From Saprospiraceae bacterium (GTDB lineage: Bacteria; Bacteroidota; Bacteroidia; Chitinophagales; Saprospiraceae), in the NCBI GenBank assembly GCA_028285545.1, contig JANQPA010000036.1:62001-126000 (forward strand): DNA of 64,000 nucleotides, read 5' to 3'. Below the pieces are notes generated by a model. That model ran no database searches, was not told where the DNA came from, and was given only the letters and a program-made list of their open reading frames with translations. The translations under genes were made by a program, and so were the position numbers. Below are positions 49,166 to 58,024 of this stretch, one piece after another; within the stretch, counting starts at the first letter, position 1; each line of letters begins with the position of its first letter.

Positions 49166-50948
49166 AAAGATAGTGACATCTATCAAATTAATCCTCCTCT
49201 TTTTGGCTTCCCTTAGCCTTAGCACTTGTAATAAAAAGCAAACCTTAGAGGAAGGAACTGAAGAACCTGGTTTGTCCTACACGGATCGTTATGGTATTTT
49301 TCAGGAAAAAGATGAAGAAGAACCAGCTGATTTTGTCCTAAAAGTGGGAAACCAGGATATTAAATTATATGAAATAGCCAATCAGGAGGTTAAGGCTGGA
49401 GGAATAGAAGTCGATTTAAATGAATTCCTTAGAGCTATTGAAGGACCTATTGAATTAGAGCATCTTAATGCCAAAAAGGATTATAAAATCATCAACCTGA
49501 GAAAATATAGCTTTGAAACCGGTGATTCCAGGTTATGGAAACCTTATCCTCAACTCATTGGTAAGCGCTTGGGGCCGGTTGAGCTAAAGGAAATCCGTGA
49601 AAAAGTAGGAATTGGTAGTGGGATACAAATGCGAATACTCTCCCTGGCTGATAGTACAGAGTTATTTGCTTCCTTATGGGTGAAAAATCCTTTTGGAGGC
49701 TACATTCCACCCTTGAAGGTTCGATCAAATTATTTTTCACAAGTATATGGTTTTCAAGTTATTCAAAAAGATGATCGCCCTGTTATCTTAAGAATTGATA
49801 CCACAAAAACATCAACCAAACATGTATTGGATTTATACCGGAATAAGTCCACTTATAAAGTCCTGCATATGCCGGGATTCAGCACAAGGAGGAGAATGTG
49901 GAGGAGCGATCTTTTTTCTAATAAGGACATTATTAAAACACAACTTCTCGATAATCCATATGATATAATCCTTTTGCCTGAATACATTAATTATGAACCT
50001 CGGAGAATCAAACTCAGGTGGGGAAAAATGGAATCCCGGCTCAATAGTGAAAATTATACTCTTCCTTTTTTCCGAAAAAATATAAGGAGTGAATACAACA
50101 TATGGGCAGGAGATACTCCTCTGAAAATTAAAAATGTCCATTTGATCATTAAAAATGCAGATTCACGTCCAGAAGCTATTGTTACCTCTGATTTGAATCA
50201 TCCTGAAGTCACTAAAAGATTATTTAGAATTGGAGGGGATTGTAGTGTGTACCTGGATAAAATCGTAGTGGAGGATAAGCGAGGGAATACTTATTTCTTT
50301 CCTGAATCCTTTGCTTTTCACATCGAAAAAAGCAAAGAATTTGAATTAGAACTGGCTGAAACAAGAACTATTGAGGAGGCCAGGCTGCGTGTAAAAAGGA
50401 ATAAAGAAAAATTGCGAATTGAATGTACTTCCATGCCCTTGTCAGAATTGCTGGCCTATTTATTGGATGTACCAGCCTCTAACATTCTTTTGAGTGGGTT
50501 TAATGAGGAAATTTATTTAGATATGCTGTTTGCCTCTACTACCATAAAGGAAAAAGAGGGCAAAGAATTGATGATGATTAAATTACAGCATTATTTGAAA
50601 TTTGCCTTAGAAACGGTTGAGTCATCCCCTGTTCTGGCATTATTTATCAATGATTCTTTGTCTTTAAAAGAGCACTTGGCTACTCGTGCTGATGAGCGAA
50701 AACTTAAATTTTCGGAAGATGCAGGATTCAAAAAGGTAGAATTATCAAATATCCCGATGTCAGAACTTGCCGAGTTAATAGCCTACGATTTAAATGTTCC
50801 CTGTGTGGATCTTACTGAAACAGAATCAAATTATAGTCTTTCTTTAAGTTATGAAGATAGAGCAGATTTAACAACGCATTTACAGAAATATGGATTGAAA
50901 CTGGACTGGTATGAAAATGAGGTAAAAATACTTGTTTCGCGATATTGA
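49158..50948 (+). CDS. Unknown lipoprotein of the BlaI-M56 locus
   Basis: 596 residues from the ATG at 49158 (an earlier in-frame start at 49122 lies inside blaI). A lipoprotein signal (IKLILLFLASLSLSTC) is followed by an N-terminal DRYGIFQEKDEEEPADFVLKV region. Residues about 70-370 are beta-rich, without a known domain. Around residue 310 the GDTPLKIKNVHLIIKNADSRP segment recalls GldM-type beta domains, weakly. The last ~190 residues hold two short alpha/beta modules in tandem (MPLSELLAYLLDVPASN, then NIPMSELAELIAYDLNVP) that end YGLKLDWYENEVKILV. They resemble the secretin/TonB N-terminal (STN) type of fold and the ends of DUF3738 (TIGR03435) proteins, which accompany BlaR1-type genes in Acidobacteria (inference). 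Stop-to-start translational coupling to blaI. Confidence 0.75.
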   Translation: MGKKIVTSIKLILLFLASLSLSTCNKKQTLEEGTEEPGLSYTDRYGIFQEKDEEEPADFVLKVGNQDIKLYEIANQEVKAGGIEVDLNEFLRAIEGPIELEHLNAKKDYKIINLRKYSFETGDSRLWKPYPQLIGKRLGPVELKEIREKVGIGSGIQMRILSLADSTELFASLWVKNPFGGYIPPLKVRSNYFSQVYGFQVIQKDDRPVILRIDTTKTSTKHVLDLYRNKSTYKVLHMPGFSTRRRMWRSDLFSNKDIIKTQLLDNPYDIILLPEYINYEPRRIKLRWGKMESRLNSENYTLPFFRKNIRSEYNIWAGDTPLKIKNVHLIIKNADSRPEAIVTSDLNHPEVTKRLFRIGGDCSVYLDKIVVEDKRGNTYFFPESFAFHIEKSKEFELELAETRTIEEARLRVKRNKEKLRIECTSMPLSELLAYLLDVPASNILLSGFNEEIYLDMLFASTTIKEKEGKELMMIKLQHYLKFALETVESSPVLALFINDSLSLKEHLATRADERKLKFSEDAGFKKVELSNIPMSELAELIAYDLNVPCVDLTETESNYSLSLSYEDRADLTTHLQKYGLKLDWYENEVKILVSRY

Positions 50949-50950
50949 TT

Positions 50951-51052
50951 AGAAAAAAGTAGAAAGTAGAAAGTAGAAAGACAAGTCGCCCTGATTTATT
51001 AATTGTTCTAAATATTTTGTAGTCTTTTTACCTTCTACTATCTACCTTTTAC
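50951..51052. repeat. GTAGAAAG tandem array with facing pyrimidine arm
   Basis: AGTAGAAAGTAGAAAGTAGAAAG (7-bp units) starts 3 bp after the stop of the lipoprotein gene. After a ~45-nt AT-rich core comes the pyrimidine arm CTTTTTACCTTCTACTATCTACC, an imperfect reverse complement. The element lies within one operon-like run. Confidence 0.7.
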
Positions 51053-51126
51053 AGCTTTAATAGATAAGGATTACCATTGATTTCGCAATCACCTTTTTGA
51101 TTGTATCATCAATTAAATTATGAGTT

Positions 51127-53592
51127 ATGGATATTCGGATTAGCCAATATATCCTTGAGAGCGGTATATGCCTACTGGTTTTTTATGGATTGTATTATCT
51201 ATTGCTTAGGAAAGAAACCTTTTTTCAGTTGAATCGGGCTTACCTGCTGATGGCGGTCCTAGTGTCTGTATTGATTCCTTTATTCCATCTGAATTGGCCT
51301 GAGAAGACGGCACCAATTACCAGCTTTCAATCTGAGGAAGGAGCAGTGAGTAGAGATCTTAGTGCTTATGTTCCTGAATTTGTTCAGGAGTGGCATGAGG
51401 GAGAGGAAAAATTCTGGGAGCCTATTGAATATGTGCAAGCCGCCCCTTTTATCACTTTAGGTCAAATTTTGTGGATAATTTATTCTCTAGGGATAGTGGT
51501 GATGAGTTTTAGGTTTTTACAAAAGTTCACTCATTTGCATCGTTTGATTAGGGCTTCGGAAAAATCTTTGAAAAATGGTTACACTCTGGTCAAGTCAAAA
51601 AATGTGCAGCCTGCTTCTTTTATGGGTTATGTCTTTTGGAATAAAGAGGAAGAAGACAATGACATGATTCTGGCTCATGAATTGGTGCACATCCGTCAAG
51701 GGCACAGTCTGGATATATTATTGATGGAATGCCTTTTAATCCTTTTTTGGTTTAATCCGCTAATGTATTGGTTTAGAAATAGTTTAAAAGAAATACATGA
51801 ATACATTGCTGATGAGCAAGTTACTCGACATAATTCTTCCTTTGATTATGCATGTCTTCTTGTTCAAGCCCATAAAAATCACTACCAGGCTCATTTATTC
51901 AATACTTTTCATTCTTTCATTAAAAAACGGCTCCTTATGTTACAAAATAGACCTTCCAGCAATTGGCGATTGATGAAATACTTAATTACCATGCCCATTC
52001 TCTGTACCCTTATTTTGTTGTTTACAATGGATTTTTCTAAAGAATTGCCATCTGAAATTAAACAACCTTTTGAGACTGCAGCAGACCTCTCAAAAACTCT
52101 AGATGAGATTGTTGTGGTTGGGTATCAAAATAATGCTAACTCCCAATCATTCTCTGAAAAAAAGGAATCTACTCAATTTCAAATTAAATGGGAGGATAAA
52201 ATTTGTAACTGTTTTCCTGAGAGCGAAAAAACACCAAATTATCTTAAATGTGAAGGCTATTCCATTATTAAGAGCAGGTTGGTTTCCTCAAAGCCATTCG
52301 AACTGTTAAAGAATGGTAAGCCTGTATCTATCCAAAATCTGTGGGTGCGATCAAATGCTACTATAGAAACAGAGGATGGAGGAATACAAACGCAGGAACT
52401 AAATCAATACGAAGATGCCCGCCCCTTTTTGAAAGCCATCCCCATAGGCTATACGGCCAGGTTTAATTTTGATTTGGAAAAAGAAGCAAGCTTTTATTTT
52501 CATGTATTTGTCAATGATGAAAAAAATAGTCTGAATTTGACTCATCAAGTGAAGATTGGAAAGGAAGTGATTAATGTGGACCCGATGCTTTCCATGGCAA
52601 CTTATTCGATGGATCTTGATGTTTATAAAAAATTGATGAACCGCCCCATCAAACTAATAATGAATGATGGAACGATTAAACATCCGAAAAGAATGGATAT
52701 CGTCGTTGATACTAGATTTAAATCAACCCTAAGAGATGTTACAGAATATCGTTTGAAAGATTTCCCGGCCGCCAAACTACTCAATGAACCTTCTTATAAT
52801 GTAGAGCTCAAATATTTTTTTGATGAGGATGAGACCGCCGACCTCACAATATATATAAAATTAGGAGGGGAAATGGGATGGCGAGAAGGACCTGAGAATT
52901 GGTCCATAACCTGGAATAATCAACCCATCAAAAGTCGATTTCTTGCGGTAGATCGTGAAGATCTTGAAAATTATGATCAAGGGAAATTAATTTTTAAGTT
53001 AAATGGTAAAAAGCTAAAAGTGAAATCTATAGGATTAATTTCTCCTGATGTAATTAATGGTCCGAAAGAAAATGTTAGCACCAGATATTTTCATATTCCA
53101 GGAAGCAAATTTGATGAAACAATTGATTTAGGAGTGGAGCATCTGCTTTCAAGCAAAGGATCTTTGTTTGTGTCTGAAATCGAGTTTACGAATGGTCTTA
53201 TATTTAATGGCCTTAGAATTATCCGTATCAATGATTTTGACCCTGCTGCTCTGTATAAAGAAGGTGCACCGATATCTTTTAGAAGAGATAAAAGAGAAAT
53301 TTACCTCTACAATCCACAATATCTGGACCTGAATAAATTGGAAGAACTGAGTATGTACAGCAGGTCAAGGCCAATTTTTCAGATAAATGGTGATTATTAT
53401 ACTGGTAAAGATAGGAGTAGAATTTTTGATAATCTGACTATATCCAGCGAAGATCAAGTTACACTTTATTTACCTGGTTCTACCCTGGTAAAAAGTAAAT
53501 TGATTACAAATTCTGGACATATCGATATTCAATCAAAAAACTTCAAAGGAATTTCTAGAGAATATAAATATAGAGTAATTGGCCAAGAATGA
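51127..53592 (+). CDS. M56-family (BlaR1-type) membrane metalloprotease with large C-terminal domain, copy 1
   Basis: 821 residues. An N-terminal membrane domain has three helices before the zinc site (about 8-28, 35-55, 112-132); the zinc motif is HELVH (His184, Glu185, His188), followed by more membrane helices near 197-215 and 290-308. Such proteins are usually sensors that cleave a BlaI-type repressor. Residues 309-821 form a large, probably periplasmic part with no PBP-type sensor that I can recognise. It contains LDEIVVVGYQ at about 325-334, a motif like that of SusC-type TonB receptors (EVVVVGYG), fused to the sensor. The next gene is a paralog with the same design. Expected to signal to the BlaI-type repressor; ligand unknown. 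Confidence 0.88.
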   Translation: MDIRISQYILESGICLLVFYGLYYLLLRKETFFQLNRAYLLMAVLVSVLIPLFHLNWPEKTAPITSFQSEEGAVSRDLSAYVPEFVQEWHEGEEKFWEPIEYVQAAPFITLGQILWIIYSLGIVVMSFRFLQKFTHLHRLIRASEKSLKNGYTLVKSKNVQPASFMGYVFWNKEEEDNDMILAHELVHIRQGHSLDILLMECLLILFWFNPLMYWFRNSLKEIHEYIADEQVTRHNSSFDYACLLVQAHKNHYQAHLFNTFHSFIKKRLLMLQNRPSSNWRLMKYLITMPILCTLILLFTMDFSKELPSEIKQPFETAADLSKTLDEIVVVGYQNNANSQSFSEKKESTQFQIKWEDKICNCFPESEKTPNYLKCEGYSIIKSRLVSSKPFELLKNGKPVSIQNLWVRSNATIETEDGGIQTQELNQYEDARPFLKAIPIGYTARFNFDLEKEASFYFHVFVNDEKNSLNLTHQVKIGKEVINVDPMLSMATYSMDLDVYKKLMNRPIKLIMNDGTIKHPKRMDIVVDTRFKSTLRDVTEYRLKDFPAAKLLNEPSYNVELKYFFDEDETADLTIYIKLGGEMGWREGPENWSITWNNQPIKSRFLAVDREDLENYDQGKLIFKLNGKKLKVKSIGLISPDVINGPKENVSTRYFHIPGSKFDETIDLGVEHLLSSKGSLFVSEIEFTNGLIFNGLRIIRINDFDPAALYKEGAPISFRRDKREIYLYNPQYLDLNKLEELSMYSRSRPIFQINGDYYTGKDRSRIFDNLTISSEDQVTLYLPGSTLVKSKLITNSGHIDIQSKNFKGISREYKYRVIGQE

Positions 53593-53605
53593 TTTAAAGA
53601 ATGAT

Positions 53606-53680
53606 GCAAGGAAGAGAGGTTGTGTAAAAAGTCAATTTTTGGAAAAAATTGACTTAAAAAAATATATTCCTTCCTTTTTT
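53606..53680 (+). terminator. Compound hairpin between the two M56 genes
   Basis: Perfect inner stem AAGTCAATTTTT / AAAAATTGACTT (53629-53640, 53644-53655) lies within an outer AAGGAAG (53608) / CTTCCTT (53669-53675) pairing followed by TTTT. It is possibly a terminator or attenuator, so the second M56 gene may be expressed separately. Confidence 0.45.
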
Positions 53681-53699
53681 CTTGATTAAAATCATGTTT

Positions 53700-56159
53700 A
53701 TGGATATCCAAATCAGTCAATATATCCTGGAAAGTGGGATCTGCCTACTGGTTTTTTATGGCATATATTATTTTCTATTGAAAAAAGAGACTTTTTTTCA
53801 ACTGAATCGGGCATTCTTATTATTTACGGCTTTGATTTCTATTTGTCTTCCATTATTTCATATCAATCTAGTCACTCCTGCTAAGGTAGAAGCCAAGGCC
53901 ATAAGTGAAACCGAATTTGTAGAAAAAGGCATTGATGAGTTTCTTCCTCCCATTGTCCAACAATGGCACGAAACCACTCCCGAAATCTGGATGCCATTAG
54001 AGCAGGTTCAATCTACACCATTTTTGACATTTGGGCAGATATTATGGTTGCTTTATGCCATTGGGATAGTATTGATGAGTTTTAGATTCCTTCAAAAGTT
54101 TTCTAAGCTAAGACGTATCATTCGATCTGCCAAAAAATCCAGAAAAGATGGGTATACCCTCATAAAATCCAGGAATTTACAAGCCTCCTCTTTTTTAGGA
54201 TATGTCTTCTGGAATGAAAAAGAAGAGGATAACGAGCTAATACTGGCCCATGAGCTTGTTCATATAAGGCAAAATCACAGTTTGGATGTTCTGATCATGG
54301 AATGCCTGATTATTCTATTATGGTTCAATCCATTCATCTATTGGTATAGAAATAGTCTGAAAGAGCTGCACGAATTCATAGCAGACCAAGAGGTCACCAA
54401 ACACAATTCTACCATTGAATATGCCTCTCTGTTAATACAACAACATCAAAAGCATCAAGGCTCTCCCTTTTTCAACACTTTTAATTCTTTTATTAAAAAA
54501 CGACTCCATATGTTACAAAATCAACCTTCCAGTAATTGGCGCTTGATGAAATATCTGATTGCTATGCCTATCCTGTGTGCTTTAATCATCTTATTTGCTG
54601 TTAATTTTTCAAAAAAATCACCTGAAAATGTCCCTGAATCGAATGCAGAGTCCCTAGAGCTAGAAAATGGTTTAGACCAGTCCACTGATCCTTTCAATAA
54701 TCAAACCATATCTCCTTTTGTAGTCAATTCCAATCCTGGGTCGATGGAAGAAGAAGAATCCATGTTTCAAATTAAATGGGGAAATAAACTCTGTGATTGT
54801 TATCCGGAAAAAAAAGAAACGCCCAACTACTTTGAATGTGAGAATCTTTCCATAAAGCAAAATCAATTTTTGAAATCTCCTCCTTTCCAATTATTAAAAA
54901 ATGGAAAAGAAATAGCCACTAAAGAAATGTGGGCAAGGGCAGATCGGACAATAAACCTGCCAGGTGGGAAAATACAAGATATTGAGATAGACGAGTTTAA
55001 TCCATCCCTGCCTTTTTTTCAAGCATTAGAACCAGGAGATATTGTACGATTTAATTTTCAAAGTAAAGGGCAGAGTGCTGGTTTTTTCTTCAAAGTGCTT
55101 ATCAACAATAAAAGAGGGAGTATTAAATATGGAGAAACAATCAAGGTCGGAAGCTTTGATTTTTCTATTGATCCTATGGATGGAAGCGGTAGTTATCAAT
55201 TAGAGTATGATGAGTATCGCAGCCTTTTAAATAAATCCGTTCGGGTAGTGAATAGGGGCGGAAAGACAGAAGAAATTATAAGTATAAGAGCAAATGTGGT
55301 CCATGTTGGTCAAAGGCCACCTCTTGGATCTAGAATTAGAAATAAAAGGAGAGTAAGGCTTAAGGATCTGGCCTGTCTGAATGATTTGCTTCCTGGTAAC
55401 AATGTAAATGTGATTTTTCAAACAAAGAATATACCGGAATTATACTTGCGTTTAAAAATTTTACCGGACCCCAAAAGGAGTACTCCTCCTGCCACTTTAT
55501 TTGTGGATTGGGGTGGTTTGGAATTAAGTGTTTTAAATCCTCTTATGTTGGAAATGCTAAAAGAACTGAAAGATAAAAACATTCAGTTTTTCTTCGATAA
55601 AAAAGAATTGAATGTTAGTTCAATTAAAAAGATAGAGTTTAAAATTGGCGAAAAGAGCGTAAATGTTATCAATAAGCTCAAGATCACCCGAAAAAGTGAC
55701 TGGCTGAATTTGATTAAGGAGATTGCGGATTTCTTAGAACAGGAAAATTCCCAAGTTGTGCTAGAGGAAATAGGGCTTGAAAAAAACTCTTATTTTACCT
55801 TTCTTGTTTTGTTTCGAAAGAGAGATAATTCGGTTAGAAAAATGACCATCACAGGAATGAATGGAGACCGAATAGATGTCCTGACTCAAAAATTGGGAGG
55901 GGGAATGAAATTAACCATCCAAAACCCAGAAAGTTATTCACTGGAAAGTTTAGAGAATTCTGATTTCTTCCTCAAATCCCCCCCTGCACTCATTTTATTT
56001 GGAGAAGAAATTTTAAACATAGAGGATAGAAAAAAGGCATTCCGAGATTTACAAAATAGAAAAGATTACAGAGTCATCATTTATACGGCTGGTGCCTGGC
56101 CTAAAGGCTATGAAGGTACTGGAAAGGAAGTAGGGCTGATTGAAATTGTGGAAAAATAG
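53700..56159 (+). CDS. M56-family (BlaR1-type) membrane metalloprotease with large C-terminal domain, copy 2
   Basis: 819 residues; the ATG at 53700 matches the start of copy 1 (MDIRISQY / MDIQISQY). The membrane protease half is very similar to copy 1 over ~300 residues, with HELVH at the same position (His184). The C-terminal half, though alignable in places (MFQIKWGNKLCDCYPEKKETPNYFECE against the corresponding segment of copy 1), is diverged and lacks the VVVGY motif. The last third has no counterpart of known function. Tandem duplication followed by divergence of the sensor half suggests two different signals feeding one repressor. Confidence 0.88.
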   Translation: MDIQISQYILESGICLLVFYGIYYFLLKKETFFQLNRAFLLFTALISICLPLFHINLVTPAKVEAKAISETEFVEKGIDEFLPPIVQQWHETTPEIWMPLEQVQSTPFLTFGQILWLLYAIGIVLMSFRFLQKFSKLRRIIRSAKKSRKDGYTLIKSRNLQASSFLGYVFWNEKEEDNELILAHELVHIRQNHSLDVLIMECLIILLWFNPFIYWYRNSLKELHEFIADQEVTKHNSTIEYASLLIQQHQKHQGSPFFNTFNSFIKKRLHMLQNQPSSNWRLMKYLIAMPILCALIILFAVNFSKKSPENVPESNAESLELENGLDQSTDPFNNQTISPFVVNSNPGSMEEEESMFQIKWGNKLCDCYPEKKETPNYFECENLSIKQNQFLKSPPFQLLKNGKEIATKEMWARADRTINLPGGKIQDIEIDEFNPSLPFFQALEPGDIVRFNFQSKGQSAGFFFKVLINNKRGSIKYGETIKVGSFDFSIDPMDGSGSYQLEYDEYRSLLNKSVRVVNRGGKTEEIISIRANVVHVGQRPPLGSRIRNKRRVRLKDLACLNDLLPGNNVNVIFQTKNIPELYLRLKILPDPKRSTPPATLFVDWGGLELSVLNPLMLEMLKELKDKNIQFFFDKKELNVSSIKKIEFKIGEKSVNVINKLKITRKSDWLNLIKEIADFLEQENSQVVLEEIGLEKNSYFTFLVLFRKRDNSVRKMTITGMNGDRIDVLTQKLGGGMKLTIQNPESYSLESLENSDFFLKSPPALILFGEEILNIEDRKKAFRDLQNRKDYRVIIYTAGAWPKGYEGTGKEVGLIEIVEK

Positions 56160-56246
56160 TCTAATGGTCTGGTGATATATTCAAAATTCTATCATTCAAA
56201 ATTCAAAATTATTTCCAATACACCAGACCACCAGACTACTATAACA
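56160..56246. repeat. CACCAGAC-type palindromic repeat, copy 1
   Basis: GGTCTGGTG, a 42-bp AT-rich core (56175-56216, ATATATTCAAAATTCTATC...), then ACACCAGACCACCAGAC and further ACACCAGAC units. The core is identical to that of copy 2 at 59360-59401. It is located between two convergent genes. Confidence 0.85.
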
Positions 56247-56251
56247 CCAGA

Positions 56252-57907
56252 CTACAATTCCGGATGTTTCTTATGAAAATCAGTAGCATCCTGAAATTCC
56301 TTGGCCACCCTCAATAGCTCAGCCTCACCAAATAATGAACCCGTAAACGTGATGCTGGTAGGACTACCATCAATAAAACCATTCGGTACAACAACACATG
56401 GGTGACCGGTATAATTAGTAATTCCCAAACTAGGGCTTCCCCATGAGGGATTCAGATAAATATCAATATCCTCCATGACCTTATTCATCTCAGCAATCAA
56501 TTGAACACGTAGTCGATTAGCTTGTAGGTATTCCACAGCGGGAGTGAATCGGGCAGTACGGAAGGTTACAGGCCAGGAGTTAGCATCCTGTCTGACTAAT
56601 AATTCATCTTTGCCGCTGCGGGTCAATTCATCAAAGGCAGCAGCGGACTCAGCCGTGAGAATGGGCCTAAGATTGAGAGATTCTGGCAATTCAATGGGTA
56701 GCAGTTCATAACCTAGCTTTTTCATAGTCTCCAGGGCCATGCTATCCTGGGCCTTAAAAGCATAATTATTATCAAAGGAATTTTTCAAGTAGCCAATCTT
56801 CAATTTTTTGGTGTCCATACGGTCATCATAATTAAAAGCGGCATTGATTAGAGTGGGGTCTTTATCGTCTATTCCACGGATAGCTTCAAAAACGATGGCA
56901 CAATCTTCCACACTTCTACAAATTGGTCCAACCTTGTCCATTGTCCAGGAGAGGGCCATCGCTCCATGGCGACTCACCCTACCAAAAGTGGGACGTAGGC
57001 CTGTCGCTCCGCATCGAGTAGAAGGTGAAACAATAGAACCCATTGTTTCGGTTCCAAGAGCAAAAGGAAGAAGCCCAGCTGCTACGGCTGAAGCTGAACC
57101 GGCGGAAGAGCCACTAGACCCTTGTTCAGTATTCCAGGGATTTTTTGTTTTACCACCAAACCAGACATCCCCACGTGCCAATGCACCCATGGTCATTTTG
57201 GCAACCAGAACTGCACCAGCCTGATCTAATTTTTCGACCACGGTTGCATTATAATCCAGTATTTGATCTTTATAGGGCATAGCTCCCCAGGTAGTAGGGT
57301 AGTCCTTGACCGCAAATAGATCTTTTGCTCCCCAGGGAATACCGTGAAGCAAGCCCTTATAATTGCCATTGGCGATTTCCTTATCGGCCTTCCTGGCCAT
57401 TTTTAAGGCCCTTTCTTCAGTAAGCGTTACGACACACTCTAGTTTTTGATCGTACTTTTTCAGGCGATCCAGAAAAAATTGGGTGAGCTCAAGGGAGCTT
57501 ATTTTTTTGGTTCTTATCAACTCTGCCAATTCTCTTACGGTATAAAAAGCGAGCTCTTCTTTATTTTTTGGAATTTGAACATTTTTTAATTTGCTAAACC
57601 GGATTTTTTCCTGTTCTTGATTCAATTTAAATCCTGGAGGTAAAGGGTTAAAAACCAGGGCTGGAACAACCCTATTTGGTAAGGATTTTGTTCTGAAGGT
57701 TTTAAAAATTTCCAGATTCCTCTCTACACCACTCCTAACTCCTTCCATCTCATTGTCAGTCATTTCCAGGCCTATCGCTTTTGTAGCGCCTCTGATATCT
57801 TCAATAGTTAATTCTTCAGCAATAAACTTATGGGTAAAGGCCCCAAAAAGAAAGCATCCCAGCATTAATATGATAATGCCAAATTGATTTTGTAATATTT
57901 TTTTCAT
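56252..57907 (-). CDS. Amidase (amidase signature family)
   Basis: 551 residues, with an N-terminal signal anchor (IIILMLGCFLFGAFTH). The amidase-signature catalytic triad is Lys195 (WGAKDLF), cis-Ser267 (in GSSGSSAGSASAVAAG) and nucleophile Ser291 (TETMGSIVSPSTRCG). A ~110-residue N-terminal extension precedes the domain, as in secreted Bacteroidota amidases. It probably hydrolyses small amides or peptide amides at the cell envelope. The gene is convergent with the M56 gene, with the CACCAGAC-type repeat between the stops. It is monocistronic on this strand: the upstream gene runs the other way. Confidence 0.9.
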   Translation of the reverse strand: MKKILQNQFGIIILMLGCFLFGAFTHKFIAEELTIEDIRGATKAIGLEMTDNEMEGVRSGVERNLEIFKTFRTKSLPNRVVPALVFNPLPPGFKLNQEQEKIRFSKLKNVQIPKNKEELAFYTVRELAELIRTKKISSLELTQFFLDRLKKYDQKLECVVTLTEERALKMARKADKEIANGNYKGLLHGIPWGAKDLFAVKDYPTTWGAMPYKDQILDYNATVVEKLDQAGAVLVAKMTMGALARGDVWFGGKTKNPWNTEQGSSGSSAGSASAVAAGLLPFALGTETMGSIVSPSTRCGATGLRPTFGRVSRHGAMALSWTMDKVGPICRSVEDCAIVFEAIRGIDDKDPTLINAAFNYDDRMDTKKLKIGYLKNSFDNNYAFKAQDSMALETMKKLGYELLPIELPESLNLRPILTAESAAAFDELTRSGKDELLVRQDANSWPVTFRTARFTPAVEYLQANRLRVQLIAEMNKVMEDIDIYLNPSWGSPSLGITNYTGHPCVVVPNGFIDGSPTSITFTGSLFGEAELLRVAKEFQDATDFHKKHPEL

Positions 57908-57979
57908 GAACAGTTTTCTTTGTGATTTAAAATGGAAAGGAATTTACAAAAAAAGTGGGATGATGATTTTCAAAATGAC

Positions 57980-57987
57980 TAGTTTTG
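57980..57987 (+). promoter_or_regulatory. Possible -7 element for the aspartate kinase gene
   Basis: TAGTTTTG fits TAnnTTTG and lies 37 bp before the ATG. No matching -33 element is seen, so support is weak. Confidence 0.3.
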
Positions 57988-58024
57988 CCGCCTAATTACC
58001 AATGCATGAATTAAAGGAAATTAA

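Noticed and set aside
48797-56159. Beta-lactam resistance operon
   Set aside because: BlaI and M56 proteins are present but there is no beta-lactamase or PBP-like sensor; the name would overclaim function.
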